Positions 8,844 through 16,826 of a DNA stretch of 64,000 nucleotides are shown in pieces. Each line of letters starts with the position of its first letter. Position 1 is the stretch's first letter. Both the position numbers and the translations under genes were made by a program. The notes beneath the pieces were generated by a model that saw only the letters and a list, made by a program, of their open reading frames with translations, was not told the origin of the DNA and ran no database searches. The stretch comes from Crossiella sp. CA-258035 (GTDB lineage: Bacteria > Actinomycetota > Actinomycetes > Mycobacteriales > Pseudonocardiaceae), in contig NZ_CP116413.1 of assembly GCF_030064675.1 (NCBI RefSeq), forward strand, positions 281,001 through 345,000. Reading direction: 5' to 3'.

Positions 8844-9775
8844 TTGCCGGTCTCCCGCTGACGGCGCCTGCCGTCGGGGCGCGGTCCGAGCCGGTGCCCG
8901 CTGACCGCCTCGAAGGTGACCTCCAGGGCCGCCGTGGCCGACTCGTGGTGGCGCTGGGCCACCCCGACGAACAGGCAGTCGATCACGGTGAGCTGGGCGA
9001 TCCGGCTGGCGGTCGCGCCGGAGCGGAAGGTGGTCTCCCTGGCCGCGGTGGTCAGCACGTAGTCGGCGACCTCGGCGATCGGCGAGCGCGGGAAGTTGGT
9101 CAGCGCGACCGTGGTCGCGCCCCGGCCGCGGGCCACCCGCAGCGCCTCCACGGTGTCCGCGGTGGCTCCGGTGTGCGAGATGCCCACCGCGACATCGCCC
9201 TTGGACAGCACCGCGGCCGAGGTCAGCGCTATGTGCGTGTCGCTCCAGGCGAAGCTGATCCGGCCGATCCGGTGCAGCTTCTGCTGCAGGTCCATCGCGA
9301 CGAAGGCGCTGGCGCCCACGCCGTAGACGTCCACCCGGCCGGCGGCCGACATCGCCTCCACGACCTTCTCCAGTTCGACCACGTCCAGCTGGTCCGCGGT
9401 CTCCTCGACCGCGCGGGCGTCGGCGAAGGAGACCTTGCTGACCACCTGGCGCAGGTCGTCGCCCTGGCCGATGTCGCTGCCGAGGTCCCGGTCGGCGCGG
9501 GCCGCGGTGCGCGCGGTGTCCGCGGCCAGCGCGATGCGCAGGTCCGGGTAGCCGCCGACGCCGATGGCCTTGCAGAAGCGGGTGACGGTGGTCTCGCTGG
9601 TGCCCGCGGCCTCAGCGACCTCCGTGATGGAGCGGTGCGCGACCACGGCGGGGTCGCCGAGCACCACCTGGGCCACTCGCTGCTCGGCCCGTGCGAGTCC
9701 CGGGAACAGGGAGCGGATCCGTACCAACGGACTCGCGTCAGCGATGTCCGGGGCCGAGCCAAGGGAAGAGGCCAT
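8840..9775 (-). CDS. murR: RpiR/MurR family transcriptional regulator
   Basis: 311-residue regulator with an N-terminal RpiR helix-turn-helix (RSITEVAEAAGTSETTVTRF at about residues 55-75) and a C-terminal SIS sugar-phosphate sensor (VDVYGVGASAFVAMDLQQK, GISHTGATADTVEALRVARG). By analogy with MurR of Escherichia coli and Bacillus subtilis it should repress MurNAc catabolism until MurNAc-6-phosphate is bound; this is inferred from the fused murQ. The ATG at 9775 lies 6 bases from a strong promoter containing a palindrome, which suggests autoregulation. Confidence 0.9.
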   Translation of the reverse strand: MASSLGSAPDIADASPLVRIRSLFPGLARAEQRVAQVVLGDPAVVAHRSITEVAEAAGTSETTVTRFCKAIGVGGYPDLRIALAADTARTAARADRDLGSDIGQGDDLRQVVSKVSFADARAVEETADQLDVVELEKVVEAMSAAGRVDVYGVGASAFVAMDLQQKLHRIGRISFAWSDTHIALTSAAVLSKGDVAVGISHTGATADTVEALRVARGRGATTVALTNFPRSPIAEVADYVLTTAARETTFRSGATASRIAQLTVIDCLFVGVAQRHHESATAALEVTFEAVSGHRLGPRPDGRRRQRETGK

Positions 9776-9781
9776 GTCGGA

Positions 9782-9810
9782 AACTTACTAACAGTTAGGC
9801 GGAGAATCAA
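9782..9810 (-). promoter_or_regulatory. murR-murQ promoter with overlapping palindrome
   Basis: On the minus strand: TTGATT (9805-9810), an exact 17-bp spacer, TAAGTT (9782-9787), then 6 bases to the murR ATG, so the transcript would be leaderless. The spacer holds the perfect palindrome CTAACTGTTAG (9788-9798), abutting the -10 box, a good position for a repressor. Confidence 0.7.
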
Positions 9811-10197
9811 CAGGTCATCTGGTGTCTTCCTGCCGTCTCACCCCACTGTAACCCCGTTACTGCGGGATGTTGAGGAAGAACTTTCGGTAACTGAAAAAGG
9901 GCAAAATGTCACCGATGTCCTTCGATCGAACGACACCGCGGATTCATGTTCGATCGCAGGTCAGGGTGGCTGACCGGGCCCTCGAATGTCAGATCTTCCT
10001 TAAGTCTGCCAAGATCATCGGCCTGGTGCACACAATGCCCCGCCGGACTCCGTTCGGAGTAGTCGGCCAACCGGATTAGGCCGTTCGTGACTCCGAATCG
10101 TTACGCCCCGGTGTCACCCCCGGGACCAGGGGTTGACGTGCCCGAACCCGTTCCGACACCGGTACGTGTTGTGCCCGGTGCGGACGGGTCGGGGAAG
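9811..10197. other. Intergenic region upstream of murR
   Basis: No convincing gene. Short open frames here lack ribosome sites and recognisable products. Small palindromes are visible: TTCGATCGAA near 9920 and ACTCCG-TT-CGGAGT at 10047-10060. The stretch separates the murRQ unit from the amiE end of the larger salvage operon. Confidence 0.5.
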
Positions 10198-10216
10198 GTG
10201 GTGAGTGCTTCACCAC
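10198..10216 (-). terminator. Weak hairpin downstream of amiE
   Basis: A 7-bp perfect stem (GTGGTGA with TCACCAC) and a 5-base loop just past the amiE stop. There is no T tract, so the assignment is tentative. Confidence 0.35.
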
Positions 10217-10220
10217 ATCG

Positions 10221-11960
10221 TCATCGGCTGACCGCGCTCCAGCCCCGCGCGGAGAGCTGCTCGGGGTGCCGTTCGCCGTCCAGCAGCAGGCCCCGGTGGT
10301 CGCTGACCCGGATGCCGTCCAGGAACACGCCCCGGCCGGTGTACTGCTTGTCGCTGGCGTAGCGCCAGCGCAGGGTCACCGAGGCGGCCTCGGGCAGCGT
10401 GGCGGAGATCCGCCACCAGGCCCGGTGGCCCGAACCGGCCAGCGCGGTCACCGCCCCCGCCGGCGCGCCGGGGCCGCTCGCGGTCAGGCTCAGCGGCTGC
10501 CAGCTCGCCCCGCCGTCCACGCTGGCCTCCACGGTCAGCTTGTCAGTGGCCTCGGTGTCGACGAACGCGCTGAAGCCCAGCCGGGCCGGGCCGCGCTGGT
10601 AGAGCGCGGGGCCGCGCAGCTCGGCGGACTGCTCCTCGCTGACCGCGGCGAACCAGGCGTCCGCGCCGTGCCTGGGCCTGACCGCCAGCGACTGGGCGAA
10701 GCCCTGGGCCAGCGCGCGGCGGGCCGGGTTGTTCGAGCCCCAGGCCCGCGACGGGTGCACCCGGTTGGACAGCAGCACCGCCACCGACCGGGACACCGGG
10801 TCGATGACCAGCGAGGTGCCGGTGAACCCGGTGTGCCCCGCGGTGCGCGGGCTGGACAGGCCCTCCATGTACCAGCGCTGGTCCAGCTCGAAGCCCAGGC
10901 CGTGCGCGTTGTCCGGGAAGCCGGTGTTGTGGTTGGTCATCATCTGCCGCAGCGTGCGTTCGCGCAGGATCCGGTGCCCCCGGTAGGTGCCGCCGTTGAG
11001 GATGGCCTGGCCCAGCACCGCGAGGTCGTCGGCGGTGCCGAAGACCCCGGCGTGCCCGGCGACCCCGCCGAGGGACCAGGCGTTCTCGTCGTGCACCTCA
11101 CCGCGCACCATGCCGCGGGCCGGCACGGTCATGAACTCCGTGGCCGCGGTGCGGTCCCTGGCCGCCGGGTTGTAGCCGGTGTCCCGCATGCCCAGCGGTC
11201 CGGTGATCCCCTTGCGCACCAGCACATCCAGGGGGTCGCCGGTGACCTTCTCCACCAGCACGCCGAGGGCGATCAGGTTCAGGTCGGAGTAGATGTAGGC
11301 CTTGCCGGGCGGCTGCTGGAGCTTCGCGGTGAGCGCGGCCAGGATCCGGCTCGGCTTGTCCGGGTGGTCCCGCCACAGCGGCAGGAACGGCGGCAGCCCC
11401 GAGGTGTGCGTGAGCAGCTGCTCGACCGTGATCGTGGCCTTGCCGTTGGCCGCGAACTCGGGCAGGTAGCTGGCCACCGTGCGGGCCAGGTCCACCCGGC
11501 CGGCCTCGACCTGCTGCATCACCACGATCGAGGTGAACAGCTTGGAGATCGAGGCCAGGTCGAAGATCGTGTCGGTGCGCATCGGCGCCTGCTGCTCCGG
11601 CGGCAGCTCGGTCCCGGCGCCGTCGGCGTAGCGCAGCGCCTGGCCGGTGGCGGTCCTGGTGACGATCCGCCCGTCGTGCGCCAGCAGCGTCACCGCGCCC
11701 GCGAACAGCGGTTTCGCCGCGCCCTGCGGCTGCGTCCAGCCCTTGATCTTGGCCAGCGCGGCGTTGATCGGCGCCGGGTCCAGCCCCGCGCGCTCCGGGG
11801 CAGACTCGCGCAGGGTGGTCCAGACGGGCGCGAAGCCCGGATGCGGGCGGTCGAAGCGGCCGGACACCCCGCCACCCTCGCCCACCGGCCCGGCCGAGGC
11901 CGGTAGACCCGCGGTGAGCAGCGCGAGCAGCAGCGCGGGCACGATCATCCGGCGACGCAT
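10221..11960 (-). CDS. Secreted serine amidase of the beta-lactamase fold (AmiE-like)
   Basis: 579 residues with a Sec signal peptide (MRRRMIVPALLLALLTAGLP, cut near ASA). The class C beta-lactamase/PBP domain has S137-I-S-K140 in the SxxK motif, YSDLNLIALG as the Tyr motif, and HTGFTGTS as the third motif. About 140 extra C-terminal residues look like a beta-sandwich. In Bacillus subtilis the matching gene of the mur-nagZ-namZ cluster, amiE (ybbE), removes the stem peptide from MurNAc after NagZ has acted. The position directly behind namZ (9-base gap) supports that role, which is inferred; a generic esterase is the alternative. Confidence 0.8.
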   Translation of the reverse strand: MRRRMIVPALLLALLTAGLPASAGPVGEGGGVSGRFDRPHPGFAPVWTTLRESAPERAGLDPAPINAALAKIKGWTQPQGAAKPLFAGAVTLLAHDGRIVTRTATGQALRYADGAGTELPPEQQAPMRTDTIFDLASISKLFTSIVVMQQVEAGRVDLARTVASYLPEFAANGKATITVEQLLTHTSGLPPFLPLWRDHPDKPSRILAALTAKLQQPPGKAYIYSDLNLIALGVLVEKVTGDPLDVLVRKGITGPLGMRDTGYNPAARDRTAATEFMTVPARGMVRGEVHDENAWSLGGVAGHAGVFGTADDLAVLGQAILNGGTYRGHRILRERTLRQMMTNHNTGFPDNAHGLGFELDQRWYMEGLSSPRTAGHTGFTGTSLVIDPVSRSVAVLLSNRVHPSRAWGSNNPARRALAQGFAQSLAVRPRHGADAWFAAVSEEQSAELRGPALYQRGPARLGFSAFVDTEATDKLTVEASVDGGASWQPLSLTASGPGAPAGAVTALAGSGHRAWWRISATLPEAASVTLRWRYASDKQYTGRGVFLDGIRVSDHRGLLLDGERHPEQLSARGWSAVSR

Positions 11961-11969
11961 GGATCCCCC

Positions 11970-13238
11970 TCAGCGGTACAGCAGGTACTGGGCGCGGTGC
12001 TTGCGGAACTCGGCCTGCTCCTGCGCGTAGGAGCCGACGATCTCCGCGGTGCCCGCGCCGCGGTCGACCATGTCCTTGAGCCGCTCGGTGCCCCAGAGCT
12101 TGTGGATGAAGTTGTCCGGCCGCCAGCCGAACAGCCCCGGGTACAGCCGCTTGGCCTCCACGATCATGGCCACCCCGGCCCGGATCGGGTCGAAGGCGCG
12201 CGGATCGGTGATGACCAGCTGCACGCCGCCGCAGCTGACGTTGACGTGCTTGTTGAAGGTGGGCACGAAGTAGTTCTCGCGGAACACCACGCCCCGCAGG
12301 CCCAGCGCGTTGAGCGCCTCCGCCCACTTCCAGTCGATCTTGGGCAGGCCGATGGTCTCGAACGGCCGCGTGGTGCCCCTGCCCTCCGAGAGCAGCGTGC
12401 CCTCGAACAGGCAGGTGCCCGGGTAGACCAGCGCGGTCTCCGGCGTGGGCATGTTCGGGCTCGGCGGCACCCAGGGCAGGCCGGTGCCGGCGAACAGCGT
12501 CTCCCGCCGCCAGTTCCGAACCTGGACGACGTCGAGCTGCTCGACCCGCTTGCCGGTCTCGGCGGGCAGGAAGGTGTCATTGTACAGCCGGGCCAGCTCG
12601 CCCATGGTCATGCCGTGCCGCAGCGCGATCGGCTTGCGGCCCACCCCGGAGGCGTGCTTCGGGTCCAGCTGCGGGCCGTGCGCCTGCCCACCGATCGGGT
12701 TGGGCCGGTCCAGCACCAGCACCGCCGCGCCGGTGAGCACGGCGGCGTGCATCGCGGTGTAGAGCATCCAGATGTAGGTGTAGAACCGCACACCCACGTC
12801 GGCGATGTCGAAGACCACCACCTCGACGTTGGCCTTGCGGTACATCTCGGCCAGCTTCACCGCGGTCGCCCCGTAGGCGTCGTAGACCCGGACCCCGGTG
12901 CGCGGATCGTCGTACTCGCCCTCGGAGCCACCGGCCTGCGCGGTGCCGCGGAAACCGTGCTCGGGGCCGAACACGCCGACCAGGTTCACCGAACCCGAGG
13001 TCACCATGGCGTCCACCAGGTGCCCGAGCCCGTCGGAGAGCACCCCGGTCGGGTTGGTCACCACCCCGACCCTGCGACCCTTCAGCTGGGCGAAGTCGTT
13101 GTCCGCCAACCGGTCCGCCCCGGTCCGCACCCGCCCCCGGCCGCCGCCCTCGGGCTCGGCCAGCGCGGATCCGGCGGTCAGCAGCGGCACCGACAGGGCC
13201 GAGGCGGCTAAGAAACCGCGTCTGCTCACACCGTCCAT
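11970..13238 (-). CDS. namZ: Exo-beta-N-acetylmuramidase NamZ (DUF1343)
   Basis: Tat-exported DUF1343 protein of 422 residues that, in characterised relatives, releases MurNAc from the non-reducing end of glycan chains. The signal is SRRGFLAASALSVPLLTAG, a twin-arginine leader. DUF1343 marks are LKGRRVGVVTNPTGV, GVFGPEHGFRGTAQAG, VVVFDIADVGVRFYTYIWML, LVLDRPNPIGG and LPWVPPSPNMPT. ATG at 13238 has GGGAGA upstream and puts the twin Arg at residues 6-7. A GTG at 13259 overlapping the nagZ stop (GTGA) is an alternative that would add 7 residues. It lies between nagZ and amiE in one operon. Confidence 0.9.
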   Translation of the reverse strand: MDGVSRRGFLAASALSVPLLTAGSALAEPEGGGRGRVRTGADRLADNDFAQLKGRRVGVVTNPTGVLSDGLGHLVDAMVTSGSVNLVGVFGPEHGFRGTAQAGGSEGEYDDPRTGVRVYDAYGATAVKLAEMYRKANVEVVVFDIADVGVRFYTYIWMLYTAMHAAVLTGAAVLVLDRPNPIGGQAHGPQLDPKHASGVGRKPIALRHGMTMGELARLYNDTFLPAETGKRVEQLDVVQVRNWRRETLFAGTGLPWVPPSPNMPTPETALVYPGTCLFEGTLLSEGRGTTRPFETIGLPKIDWKWAEALNALGLRGVVFRENYFVPTFNKHVNVSCGGVQLVITDPRAFDPIRAGVAMIVEAKRLYPGLFGWRPDNFIHKLWGTERLKDMVDRGAGTAEIVGSYAQEQAEFRKHRAQYLLYR

Positions 13239-13255
13239 TGTGGAGTCTTCTCCCG

Positions 13256-15034
13256 TCACCAGCTGAGGCCGAAACCGAACGGGTACTTGGTCTGCGCCGG
13301 GTTGCCGACCACCGGCACGCTCACCGGCAGCTTGCCGCTGGGCGCGATCTCGCCGAAGAGCACCTTGGTCAGCGACTCCATCGACACCGCGGTGGTGGAG
13401 TAGGTGGTCAGCCAGGTCCTGGCGTCCTCGATGGCCACGTCGTACGGGTCGCGCACGGCCACCCCGATGATCGGCTTCCCGGTCGCGGCAAGGCGTTTGA
13501 CCAGCTCCCGCTGCTGCGCGTCGGTGGTCGCCCGGTTGGTCAGCACCACGACCAGGTCCTGGCCCTGCGCCGCGGCCACCGCCTTGGCGATGGTCGCCTC
13601 GGCCGGCTTCTCCCCGGTGACCTGCACCGTCGGCGTCACCCCGCGCGCGGCCAGCCGCGGCGCGAGCGCGTTCGCCGTACTCCAGCCGGTCACCAGCACC
13701 TTGCCCGGCTTGGCCGTCAGCGGCAGCAGGTTCGCCTCGTTGCGCACCGCGGTCACCGTGCGGTCGGTGACCTGCTGCGCGGTGGCCAGGTGCTCGGGGA
13801 TGCCCACGATCGAGTCCACCTTGGACTCATCCACCAGCGGGTGGGTCAGCGCGCCGCGCTTGAGCTTGAGCAGCAGCACCCGCAGCAGGCTCTCGTCGAT
13901 CCGCCGCTCGCTGATCTCCCCGCTGCGCACCGCCTTGAGCACCGCGTTGATCGCCACGTCCAGGTTCTTCGGCATCAGCAGCACGTCCACGCCGGCCTTG
14001 AGCGCCATCACCGGGATCTCGGCGTCGGGGTGCTTGAGCCGCACCGCCTCCATCTGCAGCGAGTCGGTGATGATCACGCCGCGGTAGCCGAGCTTGCCGC
14101 GCAGGGTGTCGGTGAGCATCTTCTTCGACAGCGTGGCCGGCTCACCCGAGTCGTCCAGCTTCGGCGTCACGATGTGCGCGCTCATGATCGAGTCCACGCC
14201 CGCCTTGATCGCGGCCTGGAACGGCGGCGCGTCCAGCGCGGCCCACTGCTCCGGGGTGTGGTTGATCTCCGGCAGCACGTAGTGGCTGTCCTGGTTGGTG
14301 TCGCCGTGGCCGGGGAAGTGCTTCACCGTGGCCGAGACGTTCTGCCCGAGCCAGCCCTGCTGGTAGCCCTTGACCTGCGCGGTCACCTGCTGCGAGACCA
14401 GGCTCGGGTCGCTGGAGAAGCTGCGCACCCCGATCACCGGGTTGGCCGGGTTGACGTTGACATCGGCATCCGGCGCGAAGTTCTGGTTGATCCCGACCGC
14501 GCGCAGCTCCCGCCCGGTGATCGCGGCGGCCTGCCTGGCCAGCTCGGCGTCCCTGGTCGCGCCCAGCGCCATGCTGCCGGGGAACAGCGTCGCGGGGGAG
14601 CCCAGGCGGGTGACCACGCCCTGCTCCTGGTCAGTGGAGATCAGCAGCGGCAACCGCGCCCCGCTGCTCATCGCCGCCCGCTGCAACCCGTTGGACAGCG
14701 CGGCGACCTGCTTCGGGTTGACGAAGCTGTCCGTCCAGTTGAAGTAGATGACCCCGCCCAGGTGGTACTTGCGCACCACCTCCGCGGGCGTGTCCACGCC
14801 GAACTCGGTCCGGTTCTTCGGGTGCGGGGAGTCCGCGTTCGGTCCGTAGGCATAGGTGACGAAGAGCTGCCCGACCTTCTCCTCCAGGGACATGCCGCGC
14901 ATCCGCGCCGCCGCGGCCTGTTCCCCGGTGGCCTGCGCCGAGTCCGGTGCCGCGCTCGCGGGGAAGACCCCCATGACGGTGACCGCGGTCAGCGCCGACA
15001 GCGCCGCCGCGAGGGGCCGGCGTACCTGGTGCAC
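13256..15034 (-). CDS. nagZ: Secreted beta-N-acetylglucosaminidase NagZ (GH3)
   Basis: 592-residue family 3 glycoside hydrolase with a Sec signal (RRPLAAALSALTAVTVMGVF). The NagZ signature VKHFPGHGDTNQDSHYVLP contains the Asp-His dyad used by this subfamily, and the nucleophile Asp lies in VIITDSLQMEAV. A C-terminal GH3 domain follows from about residue 390, as in the two-domain secreted NagZ of Bacillus subtilis. It removes terminal GlcNAc from muropeptides outside the cell. The GTG start has AGGGAGG upstream. The stop overlaps the possible upstream namZ start. Confidence 0.92.
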   Translation of the reverse strand: MHQVRRPLAAALSALTAVTVMGVFPASAAPDSAQATGEQAAAARMRGMSLEEKVGQLFVTYAYGPNADSPHPKNRTEFGVDTPAEVVRKYHLGGVIYFNWTDSFVNPKQVAALSNGLQRAAMSSGARLPLLISTDQEQGVVTRLGSPATLFPGSMALGATRDAELARQAAAITGRELRAVGINQNFAPDADVNVNPANPVIGVRSFSSDPSLVSQQVTAQVKGYQQGWLGQNVSATVKHFPGHGDTNQDSHYVLPEINHTPEQWAALDAPPFQAAIKAGVDSIMSAHIVTPKLDDSGEPATLSKKMLTDTLRGKLGYRGVIITDSLQMEAVRLKHPDAEIPVMALKAGVDVLLMPKNLDVAINAVLKAVRSGEISERRIDESLLRVLLLKLKRGALTHPLVDESKVDSIVGIPEHLATAQQVTDRTVTAVRNEANLLPLTAKPGKVLVTGWSTANALAPRLAARGVTPTVQVTGEKPAEATIAKAVAAAQGQDLVVVLTNRATTDAQQRELVKRLAATGKPIIGVAVRDPYDVAIEDARTWLTTYSTTAVSMESLTKVLFGEIAPSGKLPVSVPVVGNPAQTKYPFGFGLSW

Positions 15035-15055
15035 CGTTGCCTCCCTGGTCAGATC

Positions 15056-15070
15056 GAGTTTGGGAAACTC
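15056..15070. promoter_or_regulatory. Palindrome upstream of nagZ
   Basis: Perfect inverted repeat GAGTTT-GGG-AAACTC in the 104-base gap between the permease gene and nagZ. Position and symmetry suggest an operator for an internal promoter; the binding protein is unknown. Confidence 0.4.
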
Positions 15071-15138
15071 TTCACAAAAAGGACTGGATTGCCTGCAAGT
15101 TACTGACGTGATCCGAACGGGTCAACGCCCGTACGGCC

Positions 15139-15993
15139 TCATTTGAACCCGGTCTGTGCGATGCCCTGCACGATTTGCCGCTGCATCAACAGGAAAACCA
15201 CCAACACGGGTGCCATTGTCACCACACTCATCGCCATGATCAGGTTGACCGGGACCACCTCCTCCGCGGCGAAGCGCGCCAGCGCCACCTGCAAGGTGTA
15301 GGTGTGCTCGTCCTGGGCCACCACCAGCGGCCACAGGAAGTCGTTCCACCGCCACACCACCGAGAAGATCGCCACCACCGCCAGCGCCGGGCGGCACAGC
15401 GGCAGCACCACCCGGAGGAAGATCCGCAGCTCCCCGGCCCCGTCGATGCGGGCCGCCTCGATCAGCTCGTCCGGGATGGTCAGCATGTACTGCCGCAGCA
15501 GGAACACCCCGGTCGGCGTGGCCACCGCCGGGATGATCAGGCCCCACAACGAGTTCACCAGCCCCAGGTCGGCCACCACCTGGTAGACCGGGATGAAGAT
15601 GACCTGCAACGGCACCATGATCGTGCCCAGGATGACCAGGAACAGCGTGGTCCGGCCGCGGAAGTTGTACTTGGCCAGCGCGTAGGCCGCCATCGTGTTG
15701 ACCACCAGCGTCAGCACCGTCGCCGCCACCGTGACCAGCACGCTGTTGCGCAGGTAGATGACGAAGTTGAAGCGCCCCAGCGCGTCCACGTAGTTGTCCG
15801 GCCGGAAGCTCTCCGGCAGCAGCCGCGGCGGCCGCAACGCCAGCTCGGTGCTGGTCTTGAACGAGGACAACACCGTCCACACCACCGGCGCCAGCACCAC
15901 CAGCGCCAGCGCGACCAGCCCCGCGTAGGCGAACACCCGCCCCACCGCAGGCGCCGGCCGCGCGCCCACCCCGGTCCAGCGCGGCCTGCTCAC
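15139..15993 (-). CDS. Carbohydrate ABC transporter permease, MalG type
   Basis: 284-residue inner-membrane permease with six helices. It has the cytoplasmic EAA loop EAARIDGAGELRIFLRVVLP that docks with the ATPase and the CUT1-type ending RQIVQGIAQTGFK. The GTG start overlaps the stop of the other permease (GTGA). With the adjacent permease and lipoprotein it forms an importer that, given the neighbours, probably takes up MurNAc, GlcNAc-MurNAc or another glycan fragment. No ATP-binding subunit is encoded nearby, so a shared MsiK-like ATPase elsewhere is expected. Confidence 0.92.
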   Translation of the reverse strand: MSRPRWTGVGARPAPAVGRVFAYAGLVALALVVLAPVVWTVLSSFKTSTELALRPPRLLPESFRPDNYVDALGRFNFVIYLRNSVLVTVAATVLTLVVNTMAAYALAKYNFRGRTTLFLVILGTIMVPLQVIFIPVYQVVADLGLVNSLWGLIIPAVATPTGVFLLRQYMLTIPDELIEAARIDGAGELRIFLRVVLPLCRPALAVVAIFSVVWRWNDFLWPLVVAQDEHTYTLQVALARFAAEEVVPVNLIMAMSVVTMAPVLVVFLLMQRQIVQGIAQTGFK

Positions 15994-16826
15994 ACCGCCT
16001 CCCTGCGCCGGGCCAGCCCGAACTGCACCAGCGTGACCAGCAAGATCACCAGGAACAGCAGCACCGACCCGGCCGAGGCCAGCCCGTAGCTCACCGGCGG
16101 CTCGAACCCGCGCCGGTAGATGTACTGCACGATCAGCGTGGTCGCGCCCAGCGGACCACCGCCGGTGAGGCTGTACAGGAAGTCGAAGGACTGGAACCCG
16201 GCGATGGTGGCCAGCACCAGCACCACCAGCGTGGTCGGCCGCAACAACGGCACCGTGAGCAGCCGGAACCGCTGCCAGGCCCCGGCCCCGTCCAGCGCGG
16301 CCGCCTCGTGCAGGTGCGGATCGATCGCCTGCAACCCGGCCAGCAGGATCAACGTGTAGAAGCCCAGGTGGATCCACACCCCGACGCCGACCGCGGCGAC
16401 CATCGCCAGCACCGGGTCGACCAGCCAGCCGCGCCCCTCCAGCAGCCAGCCCCACACCAGGCCGACCACCACCGGGGAGAGCACCATCGGCAGGAAGAAG
16501 GTCGCCCGGAAGAACCCCCGGCCCCGCAGCCGCCGGTTGAGCAGCATCGCCAGCCCCAGCGCGGCCAGCACCGAGATCAGCACGTAGGCCAGCACGAACA
16601 CCACCGTGTTCTGCACCGCGGCCCAGAACTGGTCATCGGAGAGCAGCCGCCGGTAGTTCTCCAGGCCCACCGGGCGGAAGGTGCGGCCGTTGCGGCTGTC
16701 GTAGAAGCTGATGTTGACGCTGTTCAGCGCCGGGTAGATGGTGAAGACCCCGAAGATCAGCAGGTTCGGCAGCAGGAACAGGTACGGCGCGAGCCGCTGC
16801 CCCCACCCGACCCGCCGCCCGGTCAC
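15990..16826 (-). CDS. Carbohydrate ABC transporter permease, MalF type
   Basis: 278 residues with six helices beginning LAPYLFLLPNLLIFGVFTIY. The EAA loop is HEAAALDGAGAWQRFRLLTV. It partners the downstream MalG-type permease. The GTG start overlaps the stop of the lipoprotein gene (GTGA), so all three importer genes are translationally coupled. Confidence 0.92.
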   Translation of the reverse strand: MTGRRVGWGQRLAPYLFLLPNLLIFGVFTIYPALNSVNISFYDSRNGRTFRPVGLENYRRLLSDDQFWAAVQNTVVFVLAYVLISVLAALGLAMLLNRRLRGRGFFRATFFLPMVLSPVVVGLVWGWLLEGRGWLVDPVLAMVAAVGVGVWIHLGFYTLILLAGLQAIDPHLHEAAALDGAGAWQRFRLLTVPLLRPTTLVVLVLATIAGFQSFDFLYSLTGGGPLGATTLIVQYIYRRGFEPPVSYGLASAGSVLLFLVILLVTLVQFGLARRREAV

